Shown here piece after piece: positions 18,447 to 26,962 of a stretch of 64,000 nucleotides of DNA; the stretch's first letter is position 1; every line of letters begins with the position of its first letter. The notes below the pieces were generated by a model. The model ran no database searches. It was not told where the DNA came from and worked only from the letters and a program-made list of their open reading frames with translations. This DNA is from Lachnospiraceae bacterium (GTDB lineage Bacteria; Bacillota; Clostridia; Lachnospirales; Lachnospiraceae), in contig JAGAQG010000063.1 in the NCBI GenBank assembly GCA_017622875.1, positions 46,300 through 110,299 of the forward strand, given 5' to 3'. The translations under genes were made by a program, and so were the position numbers.

Positions 18447-19544
18447 TTATCTCTGTACACGAGCGCCTGCGCCACCCATGATAGCTTCAACTTCTTTCTT
18501 AGAAGCCATTGTTGTATCACCTGGTGTTGTCATAGCTAATGCACCGTGAGCTGCACCGTAGTTAACAGCTGTTTCAGCATCGCCTGTTGTCATTAATCCG
18601 TAGATTAAACCAGAAGCGAAAGAGTCACCGCCACCTACACGGTCCATGATTTCAAGACCCTTGTAGTCTTTTGCTTTGTAGATTTCTCCACCTGCCCAGC
18701 AAAGTGCAGACCAGTCGTTTACTGTAGCTGTCTTAACTTCACGAAGAGTTGTAGCAACTGCTTTGAAGTTAGGATATGTCTGAACTGCTGTGTTGATCAT
18801 CTTCTTGTAACCTTCGATGTTCAGTTCTTTTAAGTTTTCATCGTTACCTTCGATTTCGAAACCAAGGCAAGCTGTGAAGTCTTCTTCGTTACCGATCATA
18901 ACGTCAACGTACTGAGCGATTTCTTTGTTAACAGCCTGAGCTTTTTCTTTTCCACCGATTGCGCTCCACATAGATGGACGGTAGTTTAAGTCGTAAGATA
19001 CGATTGTGCCGTATTTCTTAGCAGCTTTACAAGCAGCGATTGCTGTTTCACAAGCCTGTTCAGAAAGAGCTGCGTAGATACCGCCTGTATGTAACCAACG
19101 AACTCCTAATTCACCGAAGATGTAATCGAAATCGAAATCTTCTGGAGTAGCTTTAGAGATTGCTGTGTTAGCACGGTCAGAACATCCAACAGCACCGCGG
19201 ATACCGTATCCTCTTTCTGTAAAGTTGATACCGTTTCTGCAAACACGTCCGATACCATCTGTTTTCATCCATTTGATGAGAGATGTGTCAACACCACCCT
19301 GAAGGATGAAGTCTTCCATTAACATACCAACTTCATTGTCAGCGAATGCTGTCATAACAGCAGTTCTTAAACCAAAGCATCTGCGAAGACCACGTACTAC
19401 GTTGTATTCTCCGCCACCTTCCCATGCACGGAACTGTCTTGCTGTACGGATACGTCCTTCGCCTGGATCGAGACGAAGCATTACTTCTCCAAGAGATACA
19501 GCGTCAAATTTGCATTCACTAGCTGGTCTTAATTTTAAATCCAT
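18447..19544 (-). CDS. kdgK: PfkB-family sugar kinase, probable 2-dehydro-3-deoxygluconokinase
   Basis: A 365-residue ribokinase-fold kinase. It opens with CKFDAVSLGEVMLRLDPGEG, has the EGGGEYNVVRGLRRCFG substrate loop typical of KdgK-like enzymes, and the catalytic anion-hole motif DRVGGGDSFASGL (Asp as base) near residue 300. It would phosphorylate 2-keto-3-deoxygluconate to KDPG in uronate or pectin breakdown. No aldolase gene adjoins it. Substrate is by family similarity only; another 2-keto-3-deoxy sugar acid is possible. Uniform codon choice suggests high expression. Confidence 0.82.
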   Translation of the reverse strand: MDLKLRPASECKFDAVSLGEVMLRLDPGEGRIRTARQFRAWEGGGEYNVVRGLRRCFGLRTAVMTAFADNEVGMLMEDFILQGGVDTSLIKWMKTDGIGRVCRNGINFTERGYGIRGAVGCSDRANTAISKATPEDFDFDYIFGELGVRWLHTGGIYAALSEQACETAIAACKAAKKYGTIVSYDLNYRPSMWSAIGGKEKAQAVNKEIAQYVDVMIGNEEDFTACLGFEIEGNDENLKELNIEGYKKMINTAVQTYPNFKAVATTLREVKTATVNDWSALCWAGGEIYKAKDYKGLEIMDRVGGGDSFASGLIYGLMTTGDAETAVNYGAAHGALAMTTPGDTTMASKKEVEAIMGGAGARVQR

Positions 19545-19700
19545 TTTTGTTTTCTCCTTTTTACATTAAAATTTTGCTATACGAACTTTCCCTTAATGCG
19601 ACCGACTCGCAAGTTCTGAATATATTATAAAATATGGTAGGGAAAAATCCAAGTGAAACATTTGTTGTTCACATTGCAAAAGTTGCGGATTTGGACAAAA

Positions 19701-20456
19701 CTAAAATTCTAATGTACATTCTACAGGGCAATGATCGGATCCCAGAATATCTGTATGAATGTGGGCACCTTTTAAATTGTCCTTTAAGCATTCAGAAACG
19801 AGGAAGTAGTCAATACGCCACCCTGCGTTCTTTGCTCTTGCCTGGAAACGATAAGACCACCAGGAGTAGATGCCTTCCACATCTGGATAGAAGTAGCGAA
19901 AGGTGTCGATAAAGCCGCTGTCTAAAAGTACCGTCATTTTTTCACGTTCTTCATCTGTAAAGCCTGCGTTTTTGCGGTTCGTTTTCGGATTTTTCAGGTC
20001 GATTTCTTTGTGTGCCACATTCATGTCACCACAAACCACCACTGGTTTGGTTTCTTCCAGTTTTTTCAGGTAAGCGCGGAAAGCGTCTTCCCATTCCATA
20101 CGGTAGGAAAGTCTTGCCAGTTCATTCTGGGAATTTGGTGTGTAAACTGTGATCATATAGAAGTTTTCAAATTCCAATGTGATGACACGGCCTTCTTTAT
20201 CATGTTCTTCGATGCCGATGCCATAGGAGACACTCATTGGTTCCTGCTTGGTGAAAATGGCAGTTCCTGAGTAGCCCTTTTTTTCGGCATAATTCCAGTA
20301 CTGATGATATCCCGGTAACTCTAAATCTATCTGTCCTTCCTGCAGCTTGGATTCCTGAATGCAGAAAATGTCTGCATCAATTTCATTGAAGAAATCCATA
20401 AAGTTCTTGCCTACACAGGCACGCAGTCCGTTGACATTCCATGAAATAAGTTTCAT
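19701..20456 (-). CDS. xth: Exodeoxyribonuclease III / AP endonuclease
   Basis: A 251-residue EEP-fold nuclease cutting at abasic sites. Motifs present: WNVNGLRAC (metal/active site), [11 protein letters not shown] (catalytic Glu), [25 protein letters not shown] (catalytic Asp-Asn), WRIDYFLVS and GSDHCPVE with the catalytic His near the end. Length matches the ExoA/XthA family. Monocistronic; the gap of 155 bases to the KDG kinase gene shows no gene. Confidence 0.95.
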   Translation of the reverse strand: MKLISWNVNGLRACVGKNFMDFFNEIDADIFCIQESKLQEGQIDLELPGYHQYWNYAEKKGYSGTAIFTKQEPMSVSYGIGIEEHDKEGRVITLEFENFYMITVYTPNSQNELARLSYRMEWEDAFRAYLKKLEETKPVVVCGDMNVAHKEIDLKNPKTNRKNAGFTDEEREKMTVLLDSGFIDTFRYFYPDVEGIYSWWSYRFQARAKNAGWRIDYFLVSECLKDNLKGAHIHTDILGSDHCPVECTLEF

Positions 20457-20577
20457 TTCGTTCTCCTTTTCAAGTGGTTTTGATTGTGCTATTATACACC
20501 ATATCAGGGGAGCGATGCAATTTGTGGACGGATTTTTTGCAAAGCATTGGAACCTGGCATGAAATGAGAGGTATTTT

Positions 20578-21333
20578 ATGAGAATTGACAGCGAATATAT
20601 GGAGAAAACATTGAGCCAGTTCGCATTGGATTACAATGTGGCGGAAGGCGAATGGATCACTCCTAAAATACATTTAAGTCCGGTAAAAATACTGGACGGA
20701 GCAAGACTACATATAAAACATGATCCGTTTTTCAAGGCAGCGATCATCATGGGAAAAGCCTATGTCATGGCAGACGAAGAAATGCATCCGTGGATCAAAG
20801 AAGTTCTGGCAAAAGAACCGCCGGAATGGTGGTGTGATTTCAAGAATCTTCGAAAGCTGGATGCAGAGCTGAATAAATATGGGAGAGAAATCTTTGATAC
20901 ACACATTTATTTTTTGCCATCCGAGGAGCCGACCATGGAGCATCCGAGATTAAAAATCGAATGGTTCGAGGATGAAGAACTGGAAAAGTTTAGAAATGAC
21001 AGCAGGTTTAACACTTATTCTCTGAGCTTTTCACCGAAACAGCCGGACAGACTGGCAGTGGCGGCCTATGAAAAAAATGAACCGATTGCAATGGCTGGAT
21101 GCAGCGAGGATGGAAAATATTTATGGCAGATCGGGGTAGATGCAGTACCAGGCTATGAGGGAAGAGGACTGGCACGCAATCTGGTAACCATGTTAAAGCA
21201 GGAAATCATTGCAAGGGGAAAGGTGCCATATTATGGAACTGCAGAATCCCACGCAATCTCCAGAAATGTAGCCATCGGAAGCGGCTTTTTGCCGGCATGG
21301 TGCGAGATTCAGATAAGAAAATGCCAAGGTTAA
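20578..21333 (+). CDS. GNAT-family N-acetyltransferase
   Basis: A 251-residue protein whose C-terminal half is a GNAT domain: [38 protein letters not shown] contains the acetyl-CoA loop (GYEGRGLA). The N-terminal 120 residues are outside the domain and unrecognised ([21 protein letters not shown]). Acyl acceptor unknown. Starts after a GAGAGG ribosome site. Confidence 0.8.
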   Translation: MRIDSEYMEKTLSQFALDYNVAEGEWITPKIHLSPVKILDGARLHIKHDPFFKAAIIMGKAYVMADEEMHPWIKEVLAKEPPEWWCDFKNLRKLDAELNKYGREIFDTHIYFLPSEEPTMEHPRLKIEWFEDEELEKFRNDSRFNTYSLSFSPKQPDRLAVAAYEKNEPIAMAGCSEDGKYLWQIGVDAVPGYEGRGLARNLVTMLKQEIIARGKVPYYGTAESHAISRNVAIGSGFLPAWCEIQIRKCQG

Positions 21334-21342
21334 TATTTAACA

Positions 21343-21372
21343 TTGCATTTCACAAACTACATGATGTATAAT
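21343..21372 (+). promoter_or_regulatory. Promoter of the rimO-dut operon
   Basis: TTGCAT, an 18-base spacer and a perfect TATAAT lie 53 bases upstream of the rimO start, in the only long gap before five closely packed genes. Confidence 0.7.
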
Positions 21373-21424
21373 CAATTGAATATCGTTAACAAGATATAGA
21401 ATTATGTTTATAAGAGGAGATTAC

Positions 21425-22768
21425 ATGAAACTTTTATTTATCTCCCTCGGATGTGATAAGAACCTGGTAGACTCAGAAGTCATGCTGGGAGAGCTTAACA
21501 AACGGGGATATTCTTTTACAGAAGATGAAACAGAAGCGGATATCATTGTAGTCAATACCTGTTGTTTTATTAATGATGCAAAGGAAGAAAGCATTAATAC
21601 CATCTTAGAGATGGCAGAATATAAAAATGCGGGCAGCTGTAAGGCACTGATCGTGACAGGCTGTCTTGCACAGAGATACCGACAGGAGATTATCGATGAG
21701 ATTCCGGAAGTAGATGCGGTGCTTGGAACCACATCTTTTGACCATATCAGTGAAGCCATTGAGGAAGCCCTTGGCGGACAGCATATGACAAAATTCGACG
21801 ATTTACAGAAACTTGTAAAATCTGAAAATCACAGAATTTTGACAACGGGCGGTCATTATGCGCATCTGAAGATCGCAGAAGGATGCGATAAACACTGTAC
21901 TTACTGCATTATTCCAAAGATTCGTGGAACCTACAGAAGTGTTCCGATGGAAGAACTTGTGGAAGAAGCAAAATATTTGGTAAGTCAGGGTGTAAAAGAG
22001 CTGATTTTAGTAGCACAGGAAACAACGCTTTATGGTGTTGATTTATATGGAGAGAAATCTTTACATAAGCTGCTGAAAGAGCTTTGCAAGATTCTGGAAC
22101 TTTACTGGATTCGTATTCAGTATTGCTATCCTGAAGAAATTTATGAAGAATTGATTCAGACAATTGCGGAAGAACCAAAGATCTGTCATTATCTGGATCT
22201 TCCAATTCAGCATTGTAATGATGCAATTTTAAAACGCATGGGCAGAAGAACCAATAAACAGCAGCTCATTGATAAGATTGAGCAGCTGCGTGCAGCGATT
22301 CCTGACATTGCACTGCGTACGACCCTTATTGCAGGATTCCCGGGAGAAACACCGGAGGCTCATGAGGAAATGATGCAGTTCGTCAATGATATGGAATTTG
22401 ATCGTCTTGGATGTTTTGCATATTCCGCAGAAGAGGACACACCGGCTGCCACATTTACAGATCAGGTGGTTCAGGAACTGAAGGAAGAATGGCGTGACGA
22501 GATCATGGAACTGCAGTCTGAGGTTTGCGCAGATCTTGCAGAGGACATGATCGGAAAAGAACTTTATGTAATGGTAGAAGGCAAGGTTGCAGATGAACCT
22601 GCATACATTGGACGTACTTACAAGGATGCGCCGGGAGTTGATGGATACATCTTCATCCAGACTGGTGAAATGCTGATGTCCGGTGATTTTGTAAAGGTGA
22701 GAGTGACCGGTGCCATGGATTATGATTTGATAGGAGAAATAGCAGATGAAAATGAATTTACCGAATAA
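21425..22768 (+). CDS. rimO: Ribosomal protein S12 methylthiotransferase
   Basis: Radical-SAM enzyme that adds a methylthio group to the conserved Asp of ribosomal protein S12. N-terminal MTTase domain (FISLGCDKNLVDSE, VVNTCCFINDAKEES, VTGCLAQRY) with three Cys for one cluster; radical-SAM CDKHCTYCIIPKIRG near residue 147; C-terminal TRAM domain. The ATG at 21425 follows an AGAGGAGA ribosome site; a further in-frame upstream ATG at 21404 lacks one. The 447-residue length fits RimO, and GCDKNLVDSE separates it from MiaB. Its end overlaps pgsA. Confidence 0.95.
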   Translation: MKLLFISLGCDKNLVDSEVMLGELNKRGYSFTEDETEADIIVVNTCCFINDAKEESINTILEMAEYKNAGSCKALIVTGCLAQRYRQEIIDEIPEVDAVLGTTSFDHISEAIEEALGGQHMTKFDDLQKLVKSENHRILTTGGHYAHLKIAEGCDKHCTYCIIPKIRGTYRSVPMEELVEEAKYLVSQGVKELILVAQETTLYGVDLYGEKSLHKLLKELCKILELYWIRIQYCYPEEIYEELIQTIAEEPKICHYLDLPIQHCNDAILKRMGRRTNKQQLIDKIEQLRAAIPDIALRTTLIAGFPGETPEAHEEMMQFVNDMEFDRLGCFAYSAEEDTPAATFTDQVVQELKEEWRDEIMELQSEVCADLAEDMIGKELYVMVEGKVADEPAYIGRTYKDAPGVDGYIFIQTGEMLMSGDFVKVRVTGAMDYDLIGEIADENEFTE

Positions 22769-23294
22769 ACTGACAATTTTGCGTATCATTATGATACCAT
22801 TTTTCGTTGCTTTCATGTTATGTGACATTGCAGGCGCAGCAGATAAATGGGTCGCAGTCGCACTTTTTATTATCGCAAGCTTAACTGATATGCTGGATGG
22901 TAAGATCGCAAGAAAATATAATTTAGTAACAAACTTTGGAAAATTTATGGACCCACTGGCTGACAAGCTTTTAGTCAGTGCAGCAATGATCTGCCTCGTT
23001 GAAATGGGCAGACTTCCTGCATGGATCGTAATTATTATTATCAGCCGCGAATTTATCATCAGCGGTTTCCGTCTCATTGCTTCTGACAATGGTGTTGTGA
23101 TCGCAGCAAGCTACTGGGGAAAATTTAAGACCGTATTCCAGATGATTATGATCATTGTATTGATCTGTGATTTTGGCGGTGTATTTGGAATTATCGAAAC
23201 AGCATTGATCTGGATTTCTTTAATCCTGACAGTTGTTTCTTTAGTAGATTACATTGTAAAGAACATTGGCGTATTAAAGGACGGTAATATGTAA
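22746..23294 (+). CDS. pgsA: CDP-diacylglycerol-glycerol-3-phosphate 3-phosphatidyltransferase
   Basis: Makes phosphatidylglycerol phosphate in the membrane. The 182-residue protein has the CDP-alcohol phosphotransferase signature as DMLDGKIAR...GKFMDPLAD with its four Asp residues, and five or six membrane segments. The start lies 23 bases inside the end of rimO, an arrangement common in Firmicutes, and the stop overlaps the next gene (TAATG). Confidence 0.94.
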   Translation: MKMNLPNKLTILRIIMIPFFVAFMLCDIAGAADKWVAVALFIIASLTDMLDGKIARKYNLVTNFGKFMDPLADKLLVSAAMICLVEMGRLPAWIVIIIISREFIISGFRLIASDNGVVIAASYWGKFKTVFQMIMIIVLICDFGGVFGIIETALIWISLILTVVSLVDYIVKNIGVLKDGNM

Positions 23295-23782
23295 TGCAGA
23301 CAGCTTTGGCAGAAGAAGTTGTAAAAATGTTAAAAGATGCCGGAATGACGGTGACAACTGTGGAATCCTGCACAGGTGGACTGCTCAGCGGTACGCTGGT
23401 GGATGTAGCAGGGGTTTCCGAAGTGCTGAATCAGGCGTATGTGACTTATGCAAATGAGGCAAAGCAGTCATTGGTCGGAGTGCAGAAGGCTACATTGGAT
23501 GTTTTTGGTGCGGTGAGCGAGCAGACTGCCAGAGAAATGGCAGAAGGCGGCGCAAAGGCTGCGAAAGCAGATGCGGCGCTTGCAGTTACCGGGATTGCCG
23601 GACCGGATGGCGGAAGCGAAGAAAAGCCGGTGGGACTTGTGTACATTGGATGTTTCGTGAAAGGCAATACTGTGGTACAGAAAAATATTTTTTTGGGAAG
23701 CCGCAGGGAAGTCAGAGAACAGTCAGTCATTTCCGCATTAAAGCTTTTAAAGGCATGTTTACAAAAGGAGAAACAGGATTAG
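23294..23782 (+). CDS. pncC: CinA C-terminal-domain protein (nicotinamide-nucleotide amidohydrolase)
   Basis: A 162-residue stand-alone CinA C-terminal domain, which deamidates nicotinamide mononucleotide in pyridine nucleotide salvage. Diagnostic segments: TVESCTGGLLSGTLVD, YVTYANEAK, VTGIAGPDGGSEEKPVGLVYIG. Starts at the TAATG overlap with pgsA. Only the amidase part is present; the N-terminal MoaB-like half of full CinA is absent, as in many bacteria. Confidence 0.9.
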   Translation: MQTALAEEVVKMLKDAGMTVTTVESCTGGLLSGTLVDVAGVSEVLNQAYVTYANEAKQSLVGVQKATLDVFGAVSEQTAREMAEGGAKAAKADAALAVTGIAGPDGGSEEKPVGLVYIGCFVKGNTVVQKNIFLGSRREVREQSVISALKLLKACLQKEKQD

Positions 23783-23793
23783 GGGGATACGAC

Positions 23794-24282
23794 ATGAGAT
23801 ATCATAACATTACAAAAGATGACATGTTAAATGGAGATGGTTTGAGAGTTGTTTTATGGATGGCGGGATGTTCCCACTGCTGTTACAAGTGCCAGAATCC
23901 TGTGACATGGGACCCGGATGGAGGTCTTCCATTTGATGAGGATGCAAAAGAAGAGCTGTTTGAGACATTGGGAAAGAGCTACATCAGCGGTATTACATTC
24001 AGCGGCGGTGATCCTTTATATCTTGGCTCCAGACTGGATCTGTTTGAGCTGATCAAGGAAATCAAGGAAAAATTTCCGACAAAGACCATGTGGCTGTATA
24101 CGGGATATCTTTGGGAAGAAATCAAGGATTTAGAGCTTGTGTCTTATCTGGATGTGTTGGTAGATGGCGAGTTCATTTATGACCAGATGGATACGACCTT
24201 ACAGTGGAAGGGCAGCGCGAACCAGAGAGTCATCGATGTGCAGAAGACACTTGCACAGGGTGAAGTGGTATTACATGCTTAG
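23794..24282 (+). CDS. nrdG: Anaerobic ribonucleotide reductase activating protein
   Basis: Radical-SAM activase that puts the glycyl radical on NrdD. A 162-residue protein with the short NrdG Cys motif CSHCCYKC near residue 26 and ITFSGGDPLY. The start at 23794 is chosen because GGGGGATAC lies just upstream and MRYHNITKDDMLNGDGLR is the usual beginning; an open frame extends further upstream through pncC without a ribosome site. No nrdD is in the window, so its substrate enzyme is encoded elsewhere. Confidence 0.93.
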   Translation: MRYHNITKDDMLNGDGLRVVLWMAGCSHCCYKCQNPVTWDPDGGLPFDEDAKEELFETLGKSYISGITFSGGDPLYLGSRLDLFELIKEIKEKFPTKTMWLYTGYLWEEIKDLELVSYLDVLVDGEFIYDQMDTTLQWKGSANQRVIDVQKTLAQGEVVLHA

Positions 24283-24293
24283 GAGAATAAACT

Positions 24294-24731
24294 ATGATGA
24301 AGAATATTCAGATTAAATATTTTACTGATGAGATTGAAAAGTTAACTTACATTGATGGAAAGTCTGACTGGATCGATCTTAGAGCGGCAAGAGAGATGGA
24401 ATTGAAGGCTGGACAGTATGCGATGATTCCGCTTGGAGTTGCGATGAAACTTCCGGAAGGGTATGAGGCACATATCGTACCGCGCAGCAGTACCTATAAG
24501 AATTATGGATTGATTCAGACAAATCATATGGGCGTGGTAGATGAATCTTACTGTGGAGATAACGACCAGTGGCACATGCCGGTATACGCACTGCGTGATA
24601 CCGTGATTCATGTGAACGACAGAATCTGTCAGTTCCGCATTATGGAGCATCAGCCAAGGATTGTATTTGAAGAAGTAGAAAACTTGAATGCACCAGACAG
24701 AGGCGGATTTGGTTCTACTGGAAAACAATAA
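24294..24731 (+). CDS. dut: dUTP diphosphatase (dUTPase)
   Basis: Trimeric nucleotide hydrolase that removes dUTP and provides dUMP. All five dUTPase motifs can be seen in 145 residues: DLRAA, PRSSTYKNYG, GVVDESYCGD, RICQFRIM and the C-terminal P-loop-like RGGFGSTGK. Last gene of the rimO operon, 11 bases after nrdG, which links it to deoxynucleotide supply. Confidence 0.92.
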   Translation: MMKNIQIKYFTDEIEKLTYIDGKSDWIDLRAAREMELKAGQYAMIPLGVAMKLPEGYEAHIVPRSSTYKNYGLIQTNHMGVVDESYCGDNDQWHMPVYALRDTVIHVNDRICQFRIMEHQPRIVFEEVENLNAPDRGGFGSTGKQ

Positions 24732-24745
24732 TAGAGTTTAGGTTA

Positions 24746-24774
24746 GGGAAAATCGAAAGATTTTCCCTTTTTTT
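24746..24774 (+). terminator. Terminator of the rimO-dut operon
   Basis: GGGAAAATC and GATTTTCCC form a 9-bp stem with a GAAA tetraloop and a T7 tail. Confidence 0.92.
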
Positions 24775-24828
24775 GAGCGTAAAGTGGTAAAATGAAACAT
24801 AATGGTGCAGGAAAGAGAGGAAGGCAGT

Positions 24829-25464
24829 ATGGCATTTGATTTTAAGAAAGAATATAAAGAATTTTACATGCCTAAGAACAAACCAGAGATCGTGAATGTT
24901 CCAAAGGCAAATTATATTGCAGTGAGAGGAAAAGGCGACCCAAATGAAGAAGGCGGTGCATATCAGCAGGCCATTAGTGTTTTGTATTCAGTAGCATATA
25001 CACTGAAAATGAGTTATAAAACAGAATATAAAATTGAAGGATTCTTCGAATATGTTGTTCCGCCGCTGGAAGGTTTTTGGTGGCAGGATGATGTTGACGG
25101 GATAGATTTATCTGATAAATCTTCTTTCAACTGGATTTCCGTGATTCGTTTACCGGATTTTATTTCAAAAGCAGATTTTGCATGGGCAGTAGAAACAGCA
25201 GAAAAGAAGAAAAAAATAGACTGTTCATCAGCTGAATTTCTGACAATTGAGGAAGGGCTCTGTGTTCAGATCATGCATATAGGAGCATATGATGATGAAC
25301 CTGCGACCGTTGCAATTATGGATGAATATCTGGAAACTAACGGATATGTGAATGATATGAATGAAAGCAGATTACACCACGAAATTTATTTGTCTGATGC
25401 AAGAAAAGTTGCTCCAGAAAAAAGAAAAACAGTGATCAGACATCCAATCAAAGAGGTGAAATAA
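24829..25464 (+). CDS. GyrI-like small-molecule-binding domain protein
   Basis: A 211-residue protein of the GyrI-like family (MAFDFKKEYKEFYMPKNKPEIV, YIAVRGKGDPNEEGGAYQQAI, EGFFEYVVPPLEGFWWQ, LCVQIMHIGAYDDEPAT). Stand-alone members bind amphiphilic small molecules; no HTH is present. The ATG at 24829 follows AGAGAGGA; an upstream in-frame ATG at 24802 has no site. Function not otherwise known. Confidence 0.82.
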   Translation: MAFDFKKEYKEFYMPKNKPEIVNVPKANYIAVRGKGDPNEEGGAYQQAISVLYSVAYTLKMSYKTEYKIEGFFEYVVPPLEGFWWQDDVDGIDLSDKSSFNWISVIRLPDFISKADFAWAVETAEKKKKIDCSSAEFLTIEEGLCVQIMHIGAYDDEPATVAIMDEYLETNGYVNDMNESRLHHEIYLSDARKVAPEKRKTVIRHPIKEVK

Positions 25465-25482
25465 TGAGTGTGAAGAATTGCA

Positions 25483-25665
25483 ATGGATAGAACTTATCAA
25501 AATATGCTGGCAGTGGCCAAGGAGCGACTGGAAGGAAAAGACCCAAATAAAATTGCACAAAGTGCAAATTTCCTGACTACCGGATTCACATGGTTAGTGA
25601 CAGCAGTTTTTGCGTTTGCACGTTATAAAGGCGGAGCATGGATGAACAAATCCTTGGTAAATTAA
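25483..25665 (+). pseudogene. Truncated DUF3786-like N-terminal fragment
   Basis: A 60-codon frame beginning DRTYQNMLAVAKERLEGKDPNKIAQSAN. The first 28 residues match, at protein and DNA level, the beginning of the frameshifted DUF3786-like gene at 61346 (DRTYQNMLVVAKDRL...NKIAQNAN), then the sequence changes abruptly to FLTTGFTWLVTAVFAFARY, which I do not recognise. I read it as a broken copy joined to unrelated sequence. No clear ribosome site precedes the ATG. Confidence 0.5.
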
Positions 25666-25748
25666 AAGCGATATAAGAATTCGCTTGAAAAATCTAAAGA
25701 GAGATTTAAAATATTAGGTAAGAACAACAAGTGACTAGGAGTAGAAAA

Positions 25749-26159
25749 ATGGTAAAACCGATTGTAAGAGATGTATTCTTTTTAGGACAGAAATCTGAAC
25801 CTGCGACAAAAGACGATCTGCAGGTGGGAAGAGACTTGATGGATACCTTGCGTGCCAATAGAGAACGATGTGTGGGAATGGCCGCCAATATGATAGGTGT
25901 AAAGAAAAATATCATTATCGTAAATATGGGAATGATTGATGTAGTCATGTTTAATCCGGTGATCACGAGAAAAGATACACCATATGAAACAGAGGAGGGA
26001 TGTCTGTCATTAGATGGCGTACGACCGACTATGAGATATCAGAATATTGAAGTTGAGTATTGTGATTTTATGTGGAAAAAGAAAAAACAGAAGCTGACAG
26101 GGTGGACAGCCCAGATCTGTCAGCATGAAATAGATCATTTACAAGGCAGAATCATTTAA
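25749..26159 (+). CDS. Peptide-deformylase-like protein
   Basis: A 136-residue metalloenzyme-fold protein with recognisable deformylase motifs: CVGMAANMIG (motif 1), EEGCLSL (motif 2, Cys metal ligand) and QHEIDH (motif 3, HExxDH). The Gln of motif 1 (GxAAxQxG), which helps form the oxyanion hole in classical enzymes, is Met here. The start at 25749 is set by an AGGAG at 25737-25741. The protein is shorter than the main deformylase (about 150-170) and is probably an accessory paralogue; activity is uncertain. Confidence 0.78.
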   Translation: MVKPIVRDVFFLGQKSEPATKDDLQVGRDLMDTLRANRERCVGMAANMIGVKKNIIIVNMGMIDVVMFNPVITRKDTPYETEEGCLSLDGVRPTMRYQNIEVEYCDFMWKKKKQKLTGWTAQICQHEIDHLQGRII

Positions 26160-26198
26160 AACTGACATAAGAATTCTTGAAAAACAGGAGGCAAGTAC

Positions 26199-26915
26199 GT
26201 GAAAAGAAATTTTATACTGGATATTCATACACATTCAATTGTAAGTGGTCATTCCTATGGAACAGTTCGGGAAATGGCACAGGCAGCAAAGGAAGCAGGT
26301 CTGCAGCTTTTGGGAATCAGTGAGCATGGCCCAGGGATTCCGGGAACAGTCAATCCATTTTATTATACAAATCTGGAAGTCGCTCCAAGAAATTTGTACG
26401 GTGTAGAAATGGTATACGGGTGTGAAATCAATGTGTTAAATGGAGGAAAGTTATCGCTTTCAGAAGAATTTATACAGTTTCTGGACTATGCGCTTGTAGG
26501 AATTCATGGATTGTGCTATGAAAACGAAGGAATAGAAAACAATACGAAAAATGTGATTGAATGTATGAAGCATGAAAAAGTATTTTTTGTGTCCCATCCG
26601 GATGATGACTGCACACCGTTGAATTATGAATTGCTGGTAAAAGCTGCGAAAGAGTATCATGTGGCTTTAGAAGTGAATAACAGTTCTTTTCGCAAACTTG
26701 ATCAGAGACTAAATTGTTTAGAAAATTATAGAACAATGTTGGCTCTTTGCAACGAGTACAAAGTTCCGATCATTGTCAACACAGATGCTCATGATCCATG
26801 CTTTGTGGGAGATTTTGAGCTGGCATACGATTTTCTGGAAACTGTGGATTTTGATGAAGAACTGATTTTAAACACCAGTGCAGATAAGTTTAAAAAATTT
26901 ATTGGATTATCATAA
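26199..26915 (+). CDS. PHP-domain hydrolase (YcdX-like phosphatase)
   Basis: A 238-residue TIM-barrel metal phosphoesterase. Metal ligands are visible as DIHTHSIVSGHSYG (HxH near residue 9), GISEHGPG, CEINV, HPDDD and NTDAHD. This order is that of YcdX/histidinol-phosphatase-like PHP proteins. Starts with GTG after AGGAGG. Substrate unknown; a phosphate ester is likely. Confidence 0.88.
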   Translation: MKRNFILDIHTHSIVSGHSYGTVREMAQAAKEAGLQLLGISEHGPGIPGTVNPFYYTNLEVAPRNLYGVEMVYGCEINVLNGGKLSLSEEFIQFLDYALVGIHGLCYENEGIENNTKNVIECMKHEKVFFVSHPDDDCTPLNYELLVKAAKEYHVALEVNNSSFRKLDQRLNCLENYRTMLALCNEYKVPIIVNTDAHDPCFVGDFELAYDFLETVDFDEELILNTSADKFKKFIGLS

Positions 26916-26924
26916 GAAAAATAC

Positions 26925-26962
26925 ATGCGAGGAACCGGATAGGTATCCTCGCATTTCTTTTC
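26925..26962. terminator. Terminator, PHP gene / MATE gene
   Basis: ATGCGAGGA and TCCTCGCAT pair (9 bp) and are followed by TTCTTTTCT; the two genes converge here. Confidence 0.8.
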
